DNA from: CAVTWY01 sp963738615
GTDB lineage: Bacteria; Pseudomonadota; Gammaproteobacteria; Burkholderiales; Burkholderiaceae_C
Length of the DNA: 64,000 bases
Assembly: GCA_963738615.1 (NCBI GenBank)
Contig: CAVTXI010000015.1
Coordinates: forward strand, 62,001 to 126,000
Direction: 5' to 3'
The first letter of the stretch is position 1. Every line of letters starts with the position of its first letter. The notes under the pieces were generated by a model. That model had not been told where the DNA came from, searched no databases, and worked only from the letters and a program-made list of their open reading frames with translations. Shown here piece after piece: positions 47,429-57,386 of this stretch. A program made the translations under genes and the position numbers.

Positions 47429-48967
47429 GACGATGTCGAAGTGACGGTGGAGTTGGCGCCGACGCCCGCGCGTACGAAGCAGCGCAGTGCGTAGGCACGC
47501 GCACCGGATCCGTCGTCGCCGTCGACAACGAGCGTGCGCGCGCGCACGTCGACACGCAGGGATAGCCACGCTGCGCCGTGGCGCCAAGTCAGCACCAACG
47601 CGTGCGGGCCTTCGGGCTGGAACTCGAATCCACCAGCAAGCGCCGGGTGGGCGTTGCGCAGGCGGATCAGGTCGAACAGGTCCTGCACCACGGGCCGCTT
47701 GGCGGCCGCGTCGATCTCGGTACGGCGTGTAGCGATGGCGGTTGATGTCACGTCCGTTGCCGGTGCGCGCCAGCAGCGCCATGTCGTTCTCACCGGCCAG
47801 CAAACCGACGTAGTAGACCTGCGGCACGCCCGGCAGGAACAGTTGGACCGCACGCGCGATCAGGTAGGCGCGGTCGTCGCGCGCCAGGGCGTCGTAGTAG
47901 GTGCAGTTGACCTGGTAGAGGTCGAGGTTCGACGCCGCCGCGCCGGTCGCCTTGGCGGCTTTGCTCGCCGCTGTGCGCGATGAATCGCATCGACCAGATG
48001 GTCCAGCGCCTCGGGCTCGATCAGCCCCGGGCTGCCGTCGCGGTCGTGCGCATCGGCACCCACGTCGATGATGCCGATGCCGTCATGCGTATCCAGCACA
48101 TTGAGCGCGTTCACGGGGCGGATGCCAACCCAGTGCGCCGAGCGGTGCCACGTCTTGCTGCAGCAGCGCGTGCAGTAGCAGCGGCGGCAGCGCGAAGTCG
48201 TACACCCAGTCGACGCGCTTCGCCAACTCGACCTGCTGGCGGTAGTACGAATGCACCTCGACCAGCACCTCGATGCCGAGCGCGCGCGCCTTGCGCCGCC
48301 AGATCATCGATGAAGGCGAAGGTCTCGGGCAGCATGAAGCAGCTGGTGCCGGCGCGCTTCACGGCATAGCCCACCGCGTCGAGCCGGATCATGCGTGACG
48401 CCGTTGGCCGCGAAGCGCGCGAGGATGGCGTCGAGGTACGCCTTGCCGCGCGGATGATCGATGTCGATGTCGACCTGCTGCGGTGTGAAAGTCGTCCACA
48501 ACAGCTTGCGCTGGCCGTTGGCGAGCGTTGCGACCGTGAGCGGAACGCCGGGGCGCGGGCGGTAGATCGCCAGCAGGTCGGCCTCGGTCGCGCCCTGCGG
48601 GAACACTGCGTCCAACGTCAGGAACATGCCGGCGTAGTCCGACGCATCACCGTGCGCCGACCAGTCGAGGAACTGCGGCGACGACGATGAGACGTGATTC
48701 ACGATCACGTCACCCATGACCTCGAGATTCGCAGCCAGTTCGCGCACGTCGCGCCCAATCGCCAAGCCGCGGGTCGACACGCAGATGGTCGATCGGGTCG
48801 AAGCCAGCATCGGCGCCGTCGATCGGGTGGAAGAACGGCAACAGGTGCACGCCGCCGAACAGGCCCACCAACGGCGACGACGGTGCCGTCAGGCATTCAC
48901 GCAGATCGGAAAGCCCCCCACTGCCGAGGCGGTCCACGTACGTGATGAGCTGGACTTGGTTCTTCAT
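47425..48967 (-). CDS. GH13 sucrose phosphorylase-type enzyme, heavily frameshifted
   Basis: About 500 residues of the GH13_18 family: MKNQVQLITYVDRLGSGGLS, FGGVHLLPFFHPIDGADAGFDPIDH, GDVIVNHVSSSSPQF, the nucleophile region RLDAVGYAVKRAGTSCF, acid/base region VLVEVHSYY, LDTHDGIGIIDVG, and LDLYQVNCTYYDAL with YYVGLLAGENDMALL. These enzymes split sucrose (or related glucosides) with phosphate to glucose-1-phosphate and fructose. At least five or six frame shifts interrupt it (about 48745, 48385, 48300, 48100, 47950 and 47735), more than in any neighbour, so real decay cannot be excluded. It faces the TonB receptor gene across a divergent promoter. Confidence 0.8.
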
Positions 48968-48994
48968 GATCCGCCGAAGTTGGACACCTGACTT

Positions 48995-49006
48995 GCAATC
49001 GATTGC
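48995..49006. promoter_or_regulatory. LacI-family-type operator, copy 1
   Basis: The 12-base perfect palindrome GCAATCGATTGC with a central CG, typical of LacI-family regulators. It lies about 28 bases upstream of the GH13 start codon, in the region shared with the TonB receptor. An identical copy is at 49071-49082. No LacI-type regulator gene is in the window. Confidence 0.65.
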
Positions 49007-49070
49007 GGCATCGCGGGCCGAAATGTACTTCGGCGCCCCTAACGCGCGCGACACTGGTTTTCCCGGGGCT

Positions 49071-49082
49071 GCAATCGATTGC
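49071..49082. promoter_or_regulatory. LacI-family-type operator, copy 2
   Basis: Second exact GCAATCGATTGC palindrome, with TG before it and GGC after it as in copy 1. The centres are 76 bases apart, which would allow one tetrameric repressor to loop the DNA. It is 120 bases from the TonB receptor start. Confidence 0.65.
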
Positions 49083-49201
49083 GGCGATCGAGCTCGAAGT
49101 CTATTCTTCCGTCGTCGCTCGAAGTCAGAGTCCGTAGAAGGCTCGCGCATCCGAGCACGTCACCAACCGTCGCCAACGACCCTCGCGAGGAGCCATCCAA
49201 C

Positions 49202-51773
49202 ATGAATGCCCAAGACCGAAGCCGCGCTCGTCTTCCACGCCTGACCCCGATCGCCGCGCTGCTGGCAACGTCGTTCGCGGCCATGCCGGCCTATGCCCAG
49301 AGCAGTAACTCCCAGCCAGCAAAGTCCAGCGCCGAAACCGACGCGAACCTGAACCGCGTGGTCGTCACCGGCACCAGCCAGAAGAAGTCGAAGATGCGCA
49401 GTTCGGTGTCGGTCACCGACATCGACCAGGACCAGATCAAGGACTTCGCCGGCCGTACCGAAGCCGAAGTGCTGCTGCTGATCCCCGGCGTTCGCACCGA
49501 CTCGAACGCAGGCCCGGCAGGCAACGCGAACATTACCGTGCGCGGCCTGCCCATCGCGTCGGGCGGCTCGAAGTACGTGCAGCTGCAGGAAGACGGCTTG
49601 CCGACGGTGCAGTTCGGCGACATGAACTTCGCGAACAACGACTACTGGATCCGCTTCGACAACAACGTCGACAGCATCCAGACGCTGCGCGGCGGCTCGT
49701 CGTCGGTGTTCGCCTCGCACGCGCCGGGCGCGGTCATCAACTACATCAGCCGCACCGGCAAGGAAGCAGGCGGCAGCATCGGCCTGACGCGCGGCCTCAA
49801 CTATGACGAGAACCGCTTCGACGGCAACTACGGCGGCAGCCTCGGCTCGGGCCTGTACTTCCACGTCGGCGGCTACTACCGCGAGGGCGAAAGCAACCGC
49901 AACTACGGCGAGAACGCGCTGCAGGGCTACCAGCTGAAGGGGAACCTGACGAAGGAGTTCAACGGCGAGCAGTGGTTACGTGCGCGTGAACTTCAAGGTG
50001 CTGGACGAGCACGCACCGACCACGCCGCAGACCTTCTCGAACGCCACGCGCAACGGCACATCGATCGGCGGCTTCTCGCCCACGGCGGGCTACGACGCGT
50101 CACGCGACTCGCAGTATTCGATCTACAACGGCTCGTACACGAGCATCAACCCCGCCACGCGGCAGATCCAGACGTCGAGCCTGCTCGACGGCATCACGGT
50201 GAAGTCGAAGTCGGTGGGCCTCGAGTTCCACAACGAAACCAGCAACGGCTTCACCATCGACAACCGGTTCCGCATCTCGTCGAACTCGGGCGCGTTCCAG
50301 GCGCAGTTCTGGGACGTGCAGACGCTGGGCAACCTGATCGGCACGTCGACCAACGAAGCGCGCTACTACAACGGGCCCGGCGCGGGCACCGTCGTCACCG
50401 CAGGCAACCTCGCGGCCGGCCTCGTGTCGAAGGGCGCCGCCATCAACACGCAGTTCCCCGACATGGGGATCATGGTCAACGACCTGAGCGTGTCCAAGCA
50501 GCTGAAGTTCGACCCAGTCACGCTCGACATTCGCGGTGGCCTCTTCCATTCGCGCCAGAACGTCGTGCAGACCTGGGCCATCAGCGAGCGCATCGTCGAA
50601 GCCGCGGCCAACGGCCGCGTGATCGACCTGTACGACAGCACCGGCGCCGCGCTGACCACCGCCGGCCTGACCGGCTACAACAACCAGTGGGGCTGCTGCG
50701 CGCGCGACATCAACGCCAAGTTCACGACCACGGCGCCGTACGCGGCGCTGAGCGCGGCGGTGGGCCAGTTCGACTTCGACGCCGGCGTGCGCCGCGAAAC
50801 CTTCAAGGCGAACGGCCGTTACGCCGGCCCGAGGCTGCTGGGTGACACCGACGGCAACGGCGCGATCAACGGCACCGAAGTCGGCGGCATGGACATCAAC
50901 GGCGACGGCGCCATCAACGGCGCCGAGCGCAACGTCTTCGTTGCCAACACCGCCAACCCGAGCCTGGTGAACTACAAGATCAACTACACCAACTACTCGC
51001 TGGGCGCGAACTATCGGATCAACAACGACCTGAGCGTCTTCGCGCGCCACAGCAAGGGCTATCGCGCGATCGCCGACCGCCTGCTCTTCTCGGCCAACAT
51101 CGACGGCGTGACCGGCCTGCTGACCAACCGCACGGCTGCGCTCGCGCCGGTCGAGCAAAGCGAGCTCGGCGTGAAGTTCAAGGGCAACACCGACATGTTC
51201 GCGTACGGCGTGGCCGCGACGCTGTTCCATTCGACGAACACCGAGTTCGACTTCGACCAGACGCGTCAGGACAACCCGAACCTGCCGAACTACGCCGGCC
51301 CGAAGCTAAACATCATCGGCTACAAGGCCGACGGCCTCGAGCTCGAGACCGGTGCGACGTTCGGCAGCTTCGGCCTCGTGGCCAACGTGGTGTATTCGAA
51401 GGAAGTGATCACCGAGAACCTGGGCCAGCCCGGCGTCATCGGCAAAACGTCCGCCGGCGTGCCCAAGCTGCGCTACAACATCTCGCCGCGCTACACGTTC
51501 GGCGGGTTGACAGTAGGTGCCACGATGCGCGGCAACTCGAATGTCTTCGCGGGCGGCGACAACGTCGACACGATCAGCGGCCACTTCATCGTCAACGGCT
51601 TCGCGAACTACGATTTCGGCAACGGGCTCATTGCGTCGTTGAACGTCAACAACCTGCTCGACAAGTTTCACCCGGCGGGCGGCGGCGGCTTCGTGGCCGG
51701 CAGCAGCACGGTGTACGGGTCAGGCATTCAGACCGGGCGCACGATCAGTGCGGGTGTGCGCTACAAGTTCTGA
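49202..51773 (+). CDS. TonB-dependent outer-membrane receptor, frameshifted, with EF-hand-like loops
   Basis: About 857 residues: signal peptide (AALLATSFAAMPAYAQ), plug domain (RVVVTGTSQKKSKMRSSVSVTDID, LLIPGVRTDSNAGPAGNANITVRGLP, NVDSIQTLRGGSSSVFA), then a 22-strand barrel ending in the aromatic ISAGVRYKF. It would bring a carbohydrate across the outer membrane using TonB energy. One extra base near 49972 breaks the frame at NGE/SGYVRVNFKVLDE. An extracellular-loop segment (50844-50927) carries two calcium-loop motifs, DTDGNGAINGTE and DINGDGAINGAE. A perfect terminator follows. Confidence 0.93.
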
Positions 51774-51800
51774 CGCTCGACTGAGCCTGCGCTCTTACGA

Positions 51801-51835
51801 GGGCGGACAAGCCGGGCTTGTCCGCCCTTTTTCTT
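51801..51835 (+). terminator. Intrinsic terminator of the TonB receptor gene
   Basis: A 12-base perfect stem GGGCGGACAAGC / GCTTGTCCGCCC (51801-51812, 51816-51827) with a CGG loop, followed by TTTTTCTT. This is the clearest intrinsic terminator in the window. It means the halogenase gene downstream probably has its own promoter or depends on read-through. Confidence 0.92.
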
Positions 51836-51866
51836 GTCGCCGTACGATGGCGACGCGAGGTGTCAC

Positions 51867-53429
51867 GTGAACGCTATTCAAAACGCTGTACCTGACAGCC
51901 GAACCCTGCGCAGCATCGTCATCGTCGGCGGCGGCTCGGCCGGCTGGATGGCCGCAGCCTGCCTGTCGGCCGCGCTGAAACCCGAATGCCGCATCACGCT
52001 GATCGAGTCCGAAGAGATCGGCACCGTCGGCGTCGGTGAAGCCACCATCCCACCGATCCGCACCTTCAACCAGTCGCTGCGGATCGACGAAGCCGAGTTC
52101 GTGCGGCGCACGCAGGGCAGCTTCAAGCTCGGCATCGAGTTCGTGAACTGGGGCCGACAGGGCCATCGCTACTTCCACCCCTTCGGCCCGCACGGCGTGG
52201 CCTTCGACTACGCGCCGCTGCACCAGCACTGGCTCGCGCACCGCGAGCGGTCGAACCTGCCGACGATCGACGAATACTCGATGGCGTGGGCCGCTGCAAG
52301 CCGTGGCCGCATGGACCGGCCCAACAACGACGCACGCTCGGTGCTGTCGAGCTACGAATACGCCTACCACTTCGACGCCGGCCTGTACGCGCGCTTCCTG
52401 CGCGAAAAGGCCGAGGCGTGCGGCGTGCAGCGCACCGAAGGCAAGATCGTGCGCGTCGATCTGCATCCGGAAAACGGCTTCGTCACCTCGGTTCGCGTGG
52501 CCGATGGCCGTGACATTGCGGGTGACCTCTTCATCGACTGCTCGGGCTTTCGCGGCCTGCTGATCGAAGAGTCGCTGCACACCGGCTACGAAGACTGGTC
52601 GCACTGGCTGCCCTGCGACCGCGCGATGGCCGTGCCCTGCGACTTCCGCCGTGACGCCAACGGCGCCGCGCTCGATTTCACGCCCTACACACGCTCGACC
52701 GCGCGCGAGGCCGGCTGGCAGTGGCGCATCCCGCTTCAGCACCGCATCGGCAACGGCTACGTCTACTGCAGCCGATTCCTGTCGGACGACGAAGCCGCGT
52801 CGGTGCTGCTGGCCAACCTCGACGGCACCGCGCGCGCCACGCCGCGACCACTGCGCTTCGTCACCGGGCGACGCAAGCAGTTCTGGAACCGCAACGTCGT
52901 GGCGTTGGGCCTGTCCAGCGGCTTCATGGAACCGCTCGAGTCGACCAGCCTGCACCTGGTGCAGTCAGGCATCACGCGGCTGCTCGCGTTGTTCCCCGAC
53001 CGCGACTTCGACCCCGGCGTCATCGCCGAATACAACCGCATCGGCATCGAAGAGTTCGAGCGCATCCGCGACTTCCTGATCCTTCACTACAAGCTGACAG
53101 AGAGCGACGACACCCCGCTGTGGCGCTACTGCCGCGGGATGAGCATCCCTGATTCGCTGCAATGGAAGATCGACCACTTCAAGCGCGACGGTCGGCTCGT
53201 CACCGCGGGCTTCGAACTCTTCGGCAACCAGAGCTGGCTGGCCGTGCACGTGGGCCAATTCAACACGCCACGCAGCCATGACCCGCTAGTAGACCTGCGC
53301 AGCTTCGACGGCGCCGCGATGCTCGAGCGCCAACGTCAGGCGATGATCCAGTGCGCGCAAGCGATGCCCACGCACGCCGAGTTCATCCGCCGCATCGGCG
53401 CCGCCGCCAACGCACCCGCAACGGCATGA
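51867..53429 (+). CDS. Flavin-dependent (tryptophan-type) halogenase family protein
   Basis: A protein of about 520 residues: N-terminal FAD-binding motif IVIVGGGSAGWMAAACL, then the family segments VGVGEATIPPIRTFN, TQGSFKLGIEFVNWG (with Lys at the position of the catalytic Lys of PrnA), FIDCSGFRG and GWQWRIPLQHRIGNGYVYCS, containing the W-x-W-x-I-P motif that marks halogenases. I chose the GTG at 51867, after the terminator; a TTG at 51834 lies inside its T run. The stop overlaps the GH32 start by four bases. The substrate is unknown; location in a sugar locus beside a TonB receptor suggests it is not ordinary tryptophan. Confidence 0.88.
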   Translation: MNAIQNAVPDSRTLRSIVIVGGGSAGWMAAACLSAALKPECRITLIESEEIGTVGVGEATIPPIRTFNQSLRIDEAEFVRRTQGSFKLGIEFVNWGRQGHRYFHPFGPHGVAFDYAPLHQHWLAHRERSNLPTIDEYSMAWAAASRGRMDRPNNDARSVLSSYEYAYHFDAGLYARFLREKAEACGVQRTEGKIVRVDLHPENGFVTSVRVADGRDIAGDLFIDCSGFRGLLIEESLHTGYEDWSHWLPCDRAMAVPCDFRRDANGAALDFTPYTRSTAREAGWQWRIPLQHRIGNGYVYCSRFLSDDEAASVLLANLDGTARATPRPLRFVTGRRKQFWNRNVVALGLSSGFMEPLESTSLHLVQSGITRLLALFPDRDFDPGVIAEYNRIGIEEFERIRDFLILHYKLTESDDTPLWRYCRGMSIPDSLQWKIDHFKRDGRLVTAGFELFGNQSWLAVHVGQFNTPRSHDPLVDLRSFDGAAMLERQRQAMIQCAQAMPTHAEFIRRIGAAANAPATA

Positions 53430-54904
53430 ACGACCCCTGGCGCCCGCGCGTGCACTTCACGCCCGCGCGCAACTGGATCAACGACCCGAACGGCCTGATC
53501 TGGCACGACGGCGAGTACCACCTCTTCTACCAAGCCAACCCGCACGGCGACCAGTGGGGCCACATGAGCTGGGGCCACGCAGTCAGCCTCGACATGTTGT
53601 GCTGGCGCGACCTGCCGCTGGCGATTCCCGAGACGACGGACCGCATGGCGTTTTCGGGTAGCGCGGTCGTCGATCACGGACGAACCAGCGGTTTGGGGAG
53701 TGGTGTGCGTGGTGGCAAGCACGCGCCCCTGGTCGCCGTCTACACGGGCCACGCGAACGCAACCGACCCGGCCCGTCGCATCCAAGACCAGCGCCTGGCG
53801 TGGAGCGCCGACCGCGGGCGCACCTGGACACTCGTGAAGGACCCCGTGCTCGACATCGGCTCGACCGCCTTCCGCGACCCCAAAGTGTTCTTCCACGAAG
53901 CGACGCGGCGCTGGGTCATGCTGGTGTCGCACGCCGATGAAGGCAAGCTCGCGTTCTACACGTCGCACGACCTTCGAGCGTGGACGCACTCGAGCGACTG
54001 GCGCATCGACATCCCCGGCGGCAAGACGTGGGAGTGCCCCGACCTGATGCAGGTGCCCATCGAAGGCGAACCCGGTGCGACCGCGTGGGTGATCAAAGTC
54101 GACGTGTTCGACGGCCACCCCGCGGGCGGGTCGGGCGCGATCGTCGTTGTTGGTGACTTCGACGGCGCGCGCTTCACGCCGAAGCAGCCTTTGCAGTGGG
54201 TAGACGGTGGTCGTGACTTCTACGCGGCCATCGCGTTCGCCACGATGCCGCCTGGCGATCGACGATGCGTCTGGCTCGGCTGGATGAGCGACCACCGCTA
54301 CGCGAAAGACACACCGACACCACCGTGGCGCGGAGCGATGACGATCCCGCGCGAGTTGCGACTGGTGCGGCGTGGGTCCGAACTGGCGCTGTGCCAACGC
54401 CCGATCGCCGAACTCGACGCGATGCGCGGCAAACCACGTTCGATCGCGAACCCGGGAGTCGGTGCGGGCGTCTCGCCGGTCGAACTCATCGCTCCAGGTA
54501 CGTTGCCTGCTGCGCACGACATCGACGTCGAGGTCGATGCCGCGACCGCCAAACGCTGGCGACTGGCCGTACGTTGCGGCGGCAACGAGGCCACGTTCGT
54601 CACGGTCGACCGCGAAGCCGGCACCCTGGGCATCGATCGCCGCGCCGCCGGCATCGACCTGCCCAGCGGCAATTTCGCGGGACACCACACCATCGCGTGG
54701 CCCGGCGCGCGCGCGCCGTCGGCGCGATTGCGCATCGTCGTCGACGCGTGCTCGGTCGAAGTGTTCGCGGCCGACGGCAGCGCGGCGGTCACGTCGCTGG
54801 TGTTCCCACAGCCAACGTCGACCGGCATCCGCATCGATGCCGAAGGCGAAGCCGTGATCAAACGCATGACCGTGTGGCCGCTGGCGGCCGCCATGAAGCG
54901 CTGA
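53426..54904 (+). CDS. GH32 fructosidase (sucrose/levan/inulin hydrolase)
   Basis: A protein of 492 residues. All three acidic motifs of GH32 are present: WINDPNG with nucleophile Asp20, FRDPK (Asp151, transition-state stabiliser) and WECPD (acid/base Glu203). The five-bladed propeller (residues ~8-310) is followed by a beta-sandwich domain. It lacks an obvious signal peptide, so it is probably cytoplasmic. It would release fructose from sucrose, raffinose-type sugars or fructans. It is translationally coupled to the halogenase gene (ATGA). Confidence 0.93.
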   Translation: MNDPWRPRVHFTPARNWINDPNGLIWHDGEYHLFYQANPHGDQWGHMSWGHAVSLDMLCWRDLPLAIPETTDRMAFSGSAVVDHGRTSGLGSGVRGGKHAPLVAVYTGHANATDPARRIQDQRLAWSADRGRTWTLVKDPVLDIGSTAFRDPKVFFHEATRRWVMLVSHADEGKLAFYTSHDLRAWTHSSDWRIDIPGGKTWECPDLMQVPIEGEPGATAWVIKVDVFDGHPAGGSGAIVVVGDFDGARFTPKQPLQWVDGGRDFYAAIAFATMPPGDRRCVWLGWMSDHRYAKDTPTPPWRGAMTIPRELRLVRRGSELALCQRPIAELDAMRGKPRSIANPGVGAGVSPVELIAPGTLPAAHDIDVEVDAATAKRWRLAVRCGGNEATFVTVDREAGTLGIDRRAAGIDLPSGNFAGHHTIAWPGARAPSARLRIVVDACSVEVFAADGSAAVTSLVFPQPTSTGIRIDAEGEAVIKRMTVWPLAAAMKR

Positions 54905-54936
54905 GACGGCCCACAAGCTATGACCACAATCGCCCG

Positions 54937-55947
54937 ATGAACGCACCTCAGACACCTCTACGCATCGGCATCCTCGGCTGCGCCAACATCGCGCGCCAGT
55001 TCGCGCAGCACGTCGCACCCAGCACCACGGTGCGCATCGTCGCCGCCGCCAGCCGCGACGCCGCGAAGGCCGCGGCCTTCGCAAGCGAGTTCGGCATCGC
55101 ACGCCACCACGGCAGCTACCAAGCGCTGCTCGACGACGACGGCGTCGACGCGGTCTACATCCCGCTGCCCAACAACCTGCACGCGCCGTGGGCCATTGCC
55201 GCCGCTCGACGTGGCAAGCACGTGCTGTGCGAAAAGCCGCTCGCACTCGGCCGCGACGAAGCGCAATCGATGTTCGACGCGGCTCGCCAGCACAGCGTGT
55301 TCCTGCTCGAGTCGTACCCCTGGTGGTTCCAGCCGCAGACCGCGGCGCTGAACGCACTGCTGCGCGACATCGGCGAGGTCCGCGCCATGCAGGCCGCCTT
55401 CACCTTCACGCTGTCGAACCAAGCCAACATCCGGATGCGACCCGAGTTGGGCGGCGGCGCGCTGCTCGACGCGGGTTCGTATCCTGTCAGCCTGATTCGC
55501 CTGGTGATGGGCGAAGCGCCGCAGCGCGTGCAGGCCACATCGACGTGGGCCGACACCGGCGTCGACATCGCCACCATCGCGACGCTGTACTTCGGCAACG
55601 ACCGCACCGCCCAGGTGACGTGCGCGATGAACGCCGCGACGGTTCGCCAAGCGCTGATCTGCGGCACACGCGGCGTGATCGACACCGAGTTCCTGAACCA
55701 CACGGGCACAGGCTTCCAACCCAGCCGCCTGCGCGTGCGCCGCGGCACGGCCGCGACCATCCCCTTCGAAGACGTGCCCTCACCCACCGGCAGCGGCTTC
55801 CGCTTCGCCGCCGAAGCTTTCGCGGATGTCATCGCCGAGCGTGACAGCGCGGCGATCGAACGTGCGGCGCGGGCCAGCCTGGACATCGCGGCGACGCTCG
55901 AGGCGATGGCGCGCAGTGCGCGCGCGGGCACGGCGGTGGACCTGTAG
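54937..55947 (+). CDS. Gfo/Idh/MocA-family NAD(P)-dependent dehydrogenase
   Basis: A protein of 336 residues with a Rossmann N terminus (RIGILGCANIARQFAQHV), the family CEKPLAL motif (GKHVLCEKPLALGRDEA) with its catalytic Lys, and the GGGALLDAGSYPVSLIRLVMG segment of the C-terminal domain. Such enzymes oxidise or reduce sugars or their derivatives. It lies 32 bases beyond GH32 on the same strand, so it probably belongs to the halogenase-GH32 operon. The substrate is not known. Confidence 0.9.
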   Translation: MNAPQTPLRIGILGCANIARQFAQHVAPSTTVRIVAAASRDAAKAAAFASEFGIARHHGSYQALLDDDGVDAVYIPLPNNLHAPWAIAAARRGKHVLCEKPLALGRDEAQSMFDAARQHSVFLLESYPWWFQPQTAALNALLRDIGEVRAMQAAFTFTLSNQANIRMRPELGGGALLDAGSYPVSLIRLVMGEAPQRVQATSTWADTGVDIATIATLYFGNDRTAQVTCAMNAATVRQALICGTRGVIDTEFLNHTGTGFQPSRLRVRRGTAATIPFEDVPSPTGSGFRFAAEAFADVIAERDSAAIERAARASLDIAATLEAMARSARAGTAVDL

Positions 55948-55981
55948 ACGCGAGCCGTGAAAACGACGCGCGCCCGAAGCG

Positions 55982-57317
55982 TCAGGCCTCGACGCGCGCA
56001 GGTACCCCCTCGTCCTTCGGCACCTTCACCAACAGCACCATCACCGCCGCGATGATCAGCATCGCGCCGCCGAACATCACCGCGTGGCGCGCGTCCTTGC
56101 CCAGGAACGTGGAGTAGATCCACTCGAAGGTGACGTTGAAGATCAGCATCGGGATGACGATGAACATGTTGAAGATGCCCATGTAGACGCCGGTGCGCGC
56201 GGGCGGGATGCTGCGCGCCAGGATGATGTAGGGGTTGCCCATCGTGCTGCCCCACGCCAGGCCCATGCCGATCATCGGCAGCAGCATCAACCAGCGGTCG
56301 GTCATGCGCGGCATCAGCAGCAGGCCCACGCCGCCCGCGACGAGGCACGTGGCGTGCAGGTACTTCGCGCCAAAGCGGCGCGCCAAGGGGATCATCGCGA
56401 TGGCCGAGAGGAACGCGACGAAGTTGTAGAAGGCGCCGTTCTGGCCGTTCACCAGGCCCGCGCTGCGAAAGCCGTCGGTGGTGGGGTCGCTGGTGCCGAA
56501 CAGCCCGCGCGCGATCGCGTGGTGCACGTAGACCCAGTAGCACATGAAGCCGAACCACTGGAACAGGCTCATCCACCACAACTGGCGCATCGTCGAGGGC
56601 ATCTCGCGGATGGCGACCCAGATGTCGCCCAGCCAGCTGCCGCTGCGCTTCTTGTCTTCGATCTCGGCGACCTGCTGAGGCGTCAGCGGCAACTCGCGCA
56701 CGCTCAGGATCGAATAGAAGATCGTCACCACCGACAGCACCGCACCGATGAAGAACGACACCTTCACGGTCAACGGAATGTTGTTGGCGTCGACCATGTT
56801 GCGGTCCATGCCGAACCACACCAGCAGCACCGGCGCGAGGTACGCCAGCGTCTGCGCCAGGCCGGTGAACGCGCTTTGCCACAGGAAGCCTTGCGCCTGC
56901 TGCTCGTGGCGCAGGCGGTCGCTGACGTAGGCGCGGTACGGCTCCATCGTCACGTTGTTGGCGGCGTCGAGGATCCACAGCAGGCTCGCCGCCATCCAGA
57001 TGGTCGAGCTGTACGGCATGGCGAACAGCGCCAGCGAGCAGAACACCGCGCCGATCAGAAAGTACGGCGTGCGTCGTCCGTAGCGCGACAACGTTCGGTC
57101 GCTCAGCGCGCCGATGATCGGCTGCACCAGCAGGCCCGTCATCGGGCCGGCCATGTTCAGCCAGGGCAGCTCGCCTTCGTTGGCGCCCAGGTAGGCGTAG
57201 ATCGGCTGCATGTTGGCCTGCTGCAGGCCGAAGCTGAACTGCAGGCCGAGAAAGCCGATGTTCAGCTTGATGATCTGCGAGCAGTCGCAGCAGCGGCTTG
57301 TGGGCGTCGAGGGTCAT
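55982..57317 (-). CDS. MFS sugar transporter, frameshifted near the N terminus
   Basis: About 444 residues with twelve membrane helices: IIKLNIGFLGLQFSFGLQQ, PMTGLLVQPIIGALSDRT, RYGRRTPYFLIGAVF (loop motif) and MEPYRAYVSDRLRHEQQ. These features fit the sucrose/maltose-carrier branch of the MFS/GPH sugar symporters. ATG 57317 starts MTLDAHKPLLR; one extra G near 57287 separates this from LLQIIKLNIG, restored by deletion. It is convergent with the Gfo/Idh gene and lies downstream of the ABC sugar transporter operon. Confidence 0.87.
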
Positions 57318-57386
57318 GGTCTGGTGCGTGGGTCAAGCACGCGTGATGGTTGCAAATAGGGTTCGTCGAGGCGGCCCGACCCGGTG

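Noticed and set aside
55155..57317. A 720-codon minus-strand frame across the MFS and Gfo/Idh genes
   Set aside because: Only its first 15 codons belong to the MFS transporter; the rest is out of frame with both genes and has no domain.
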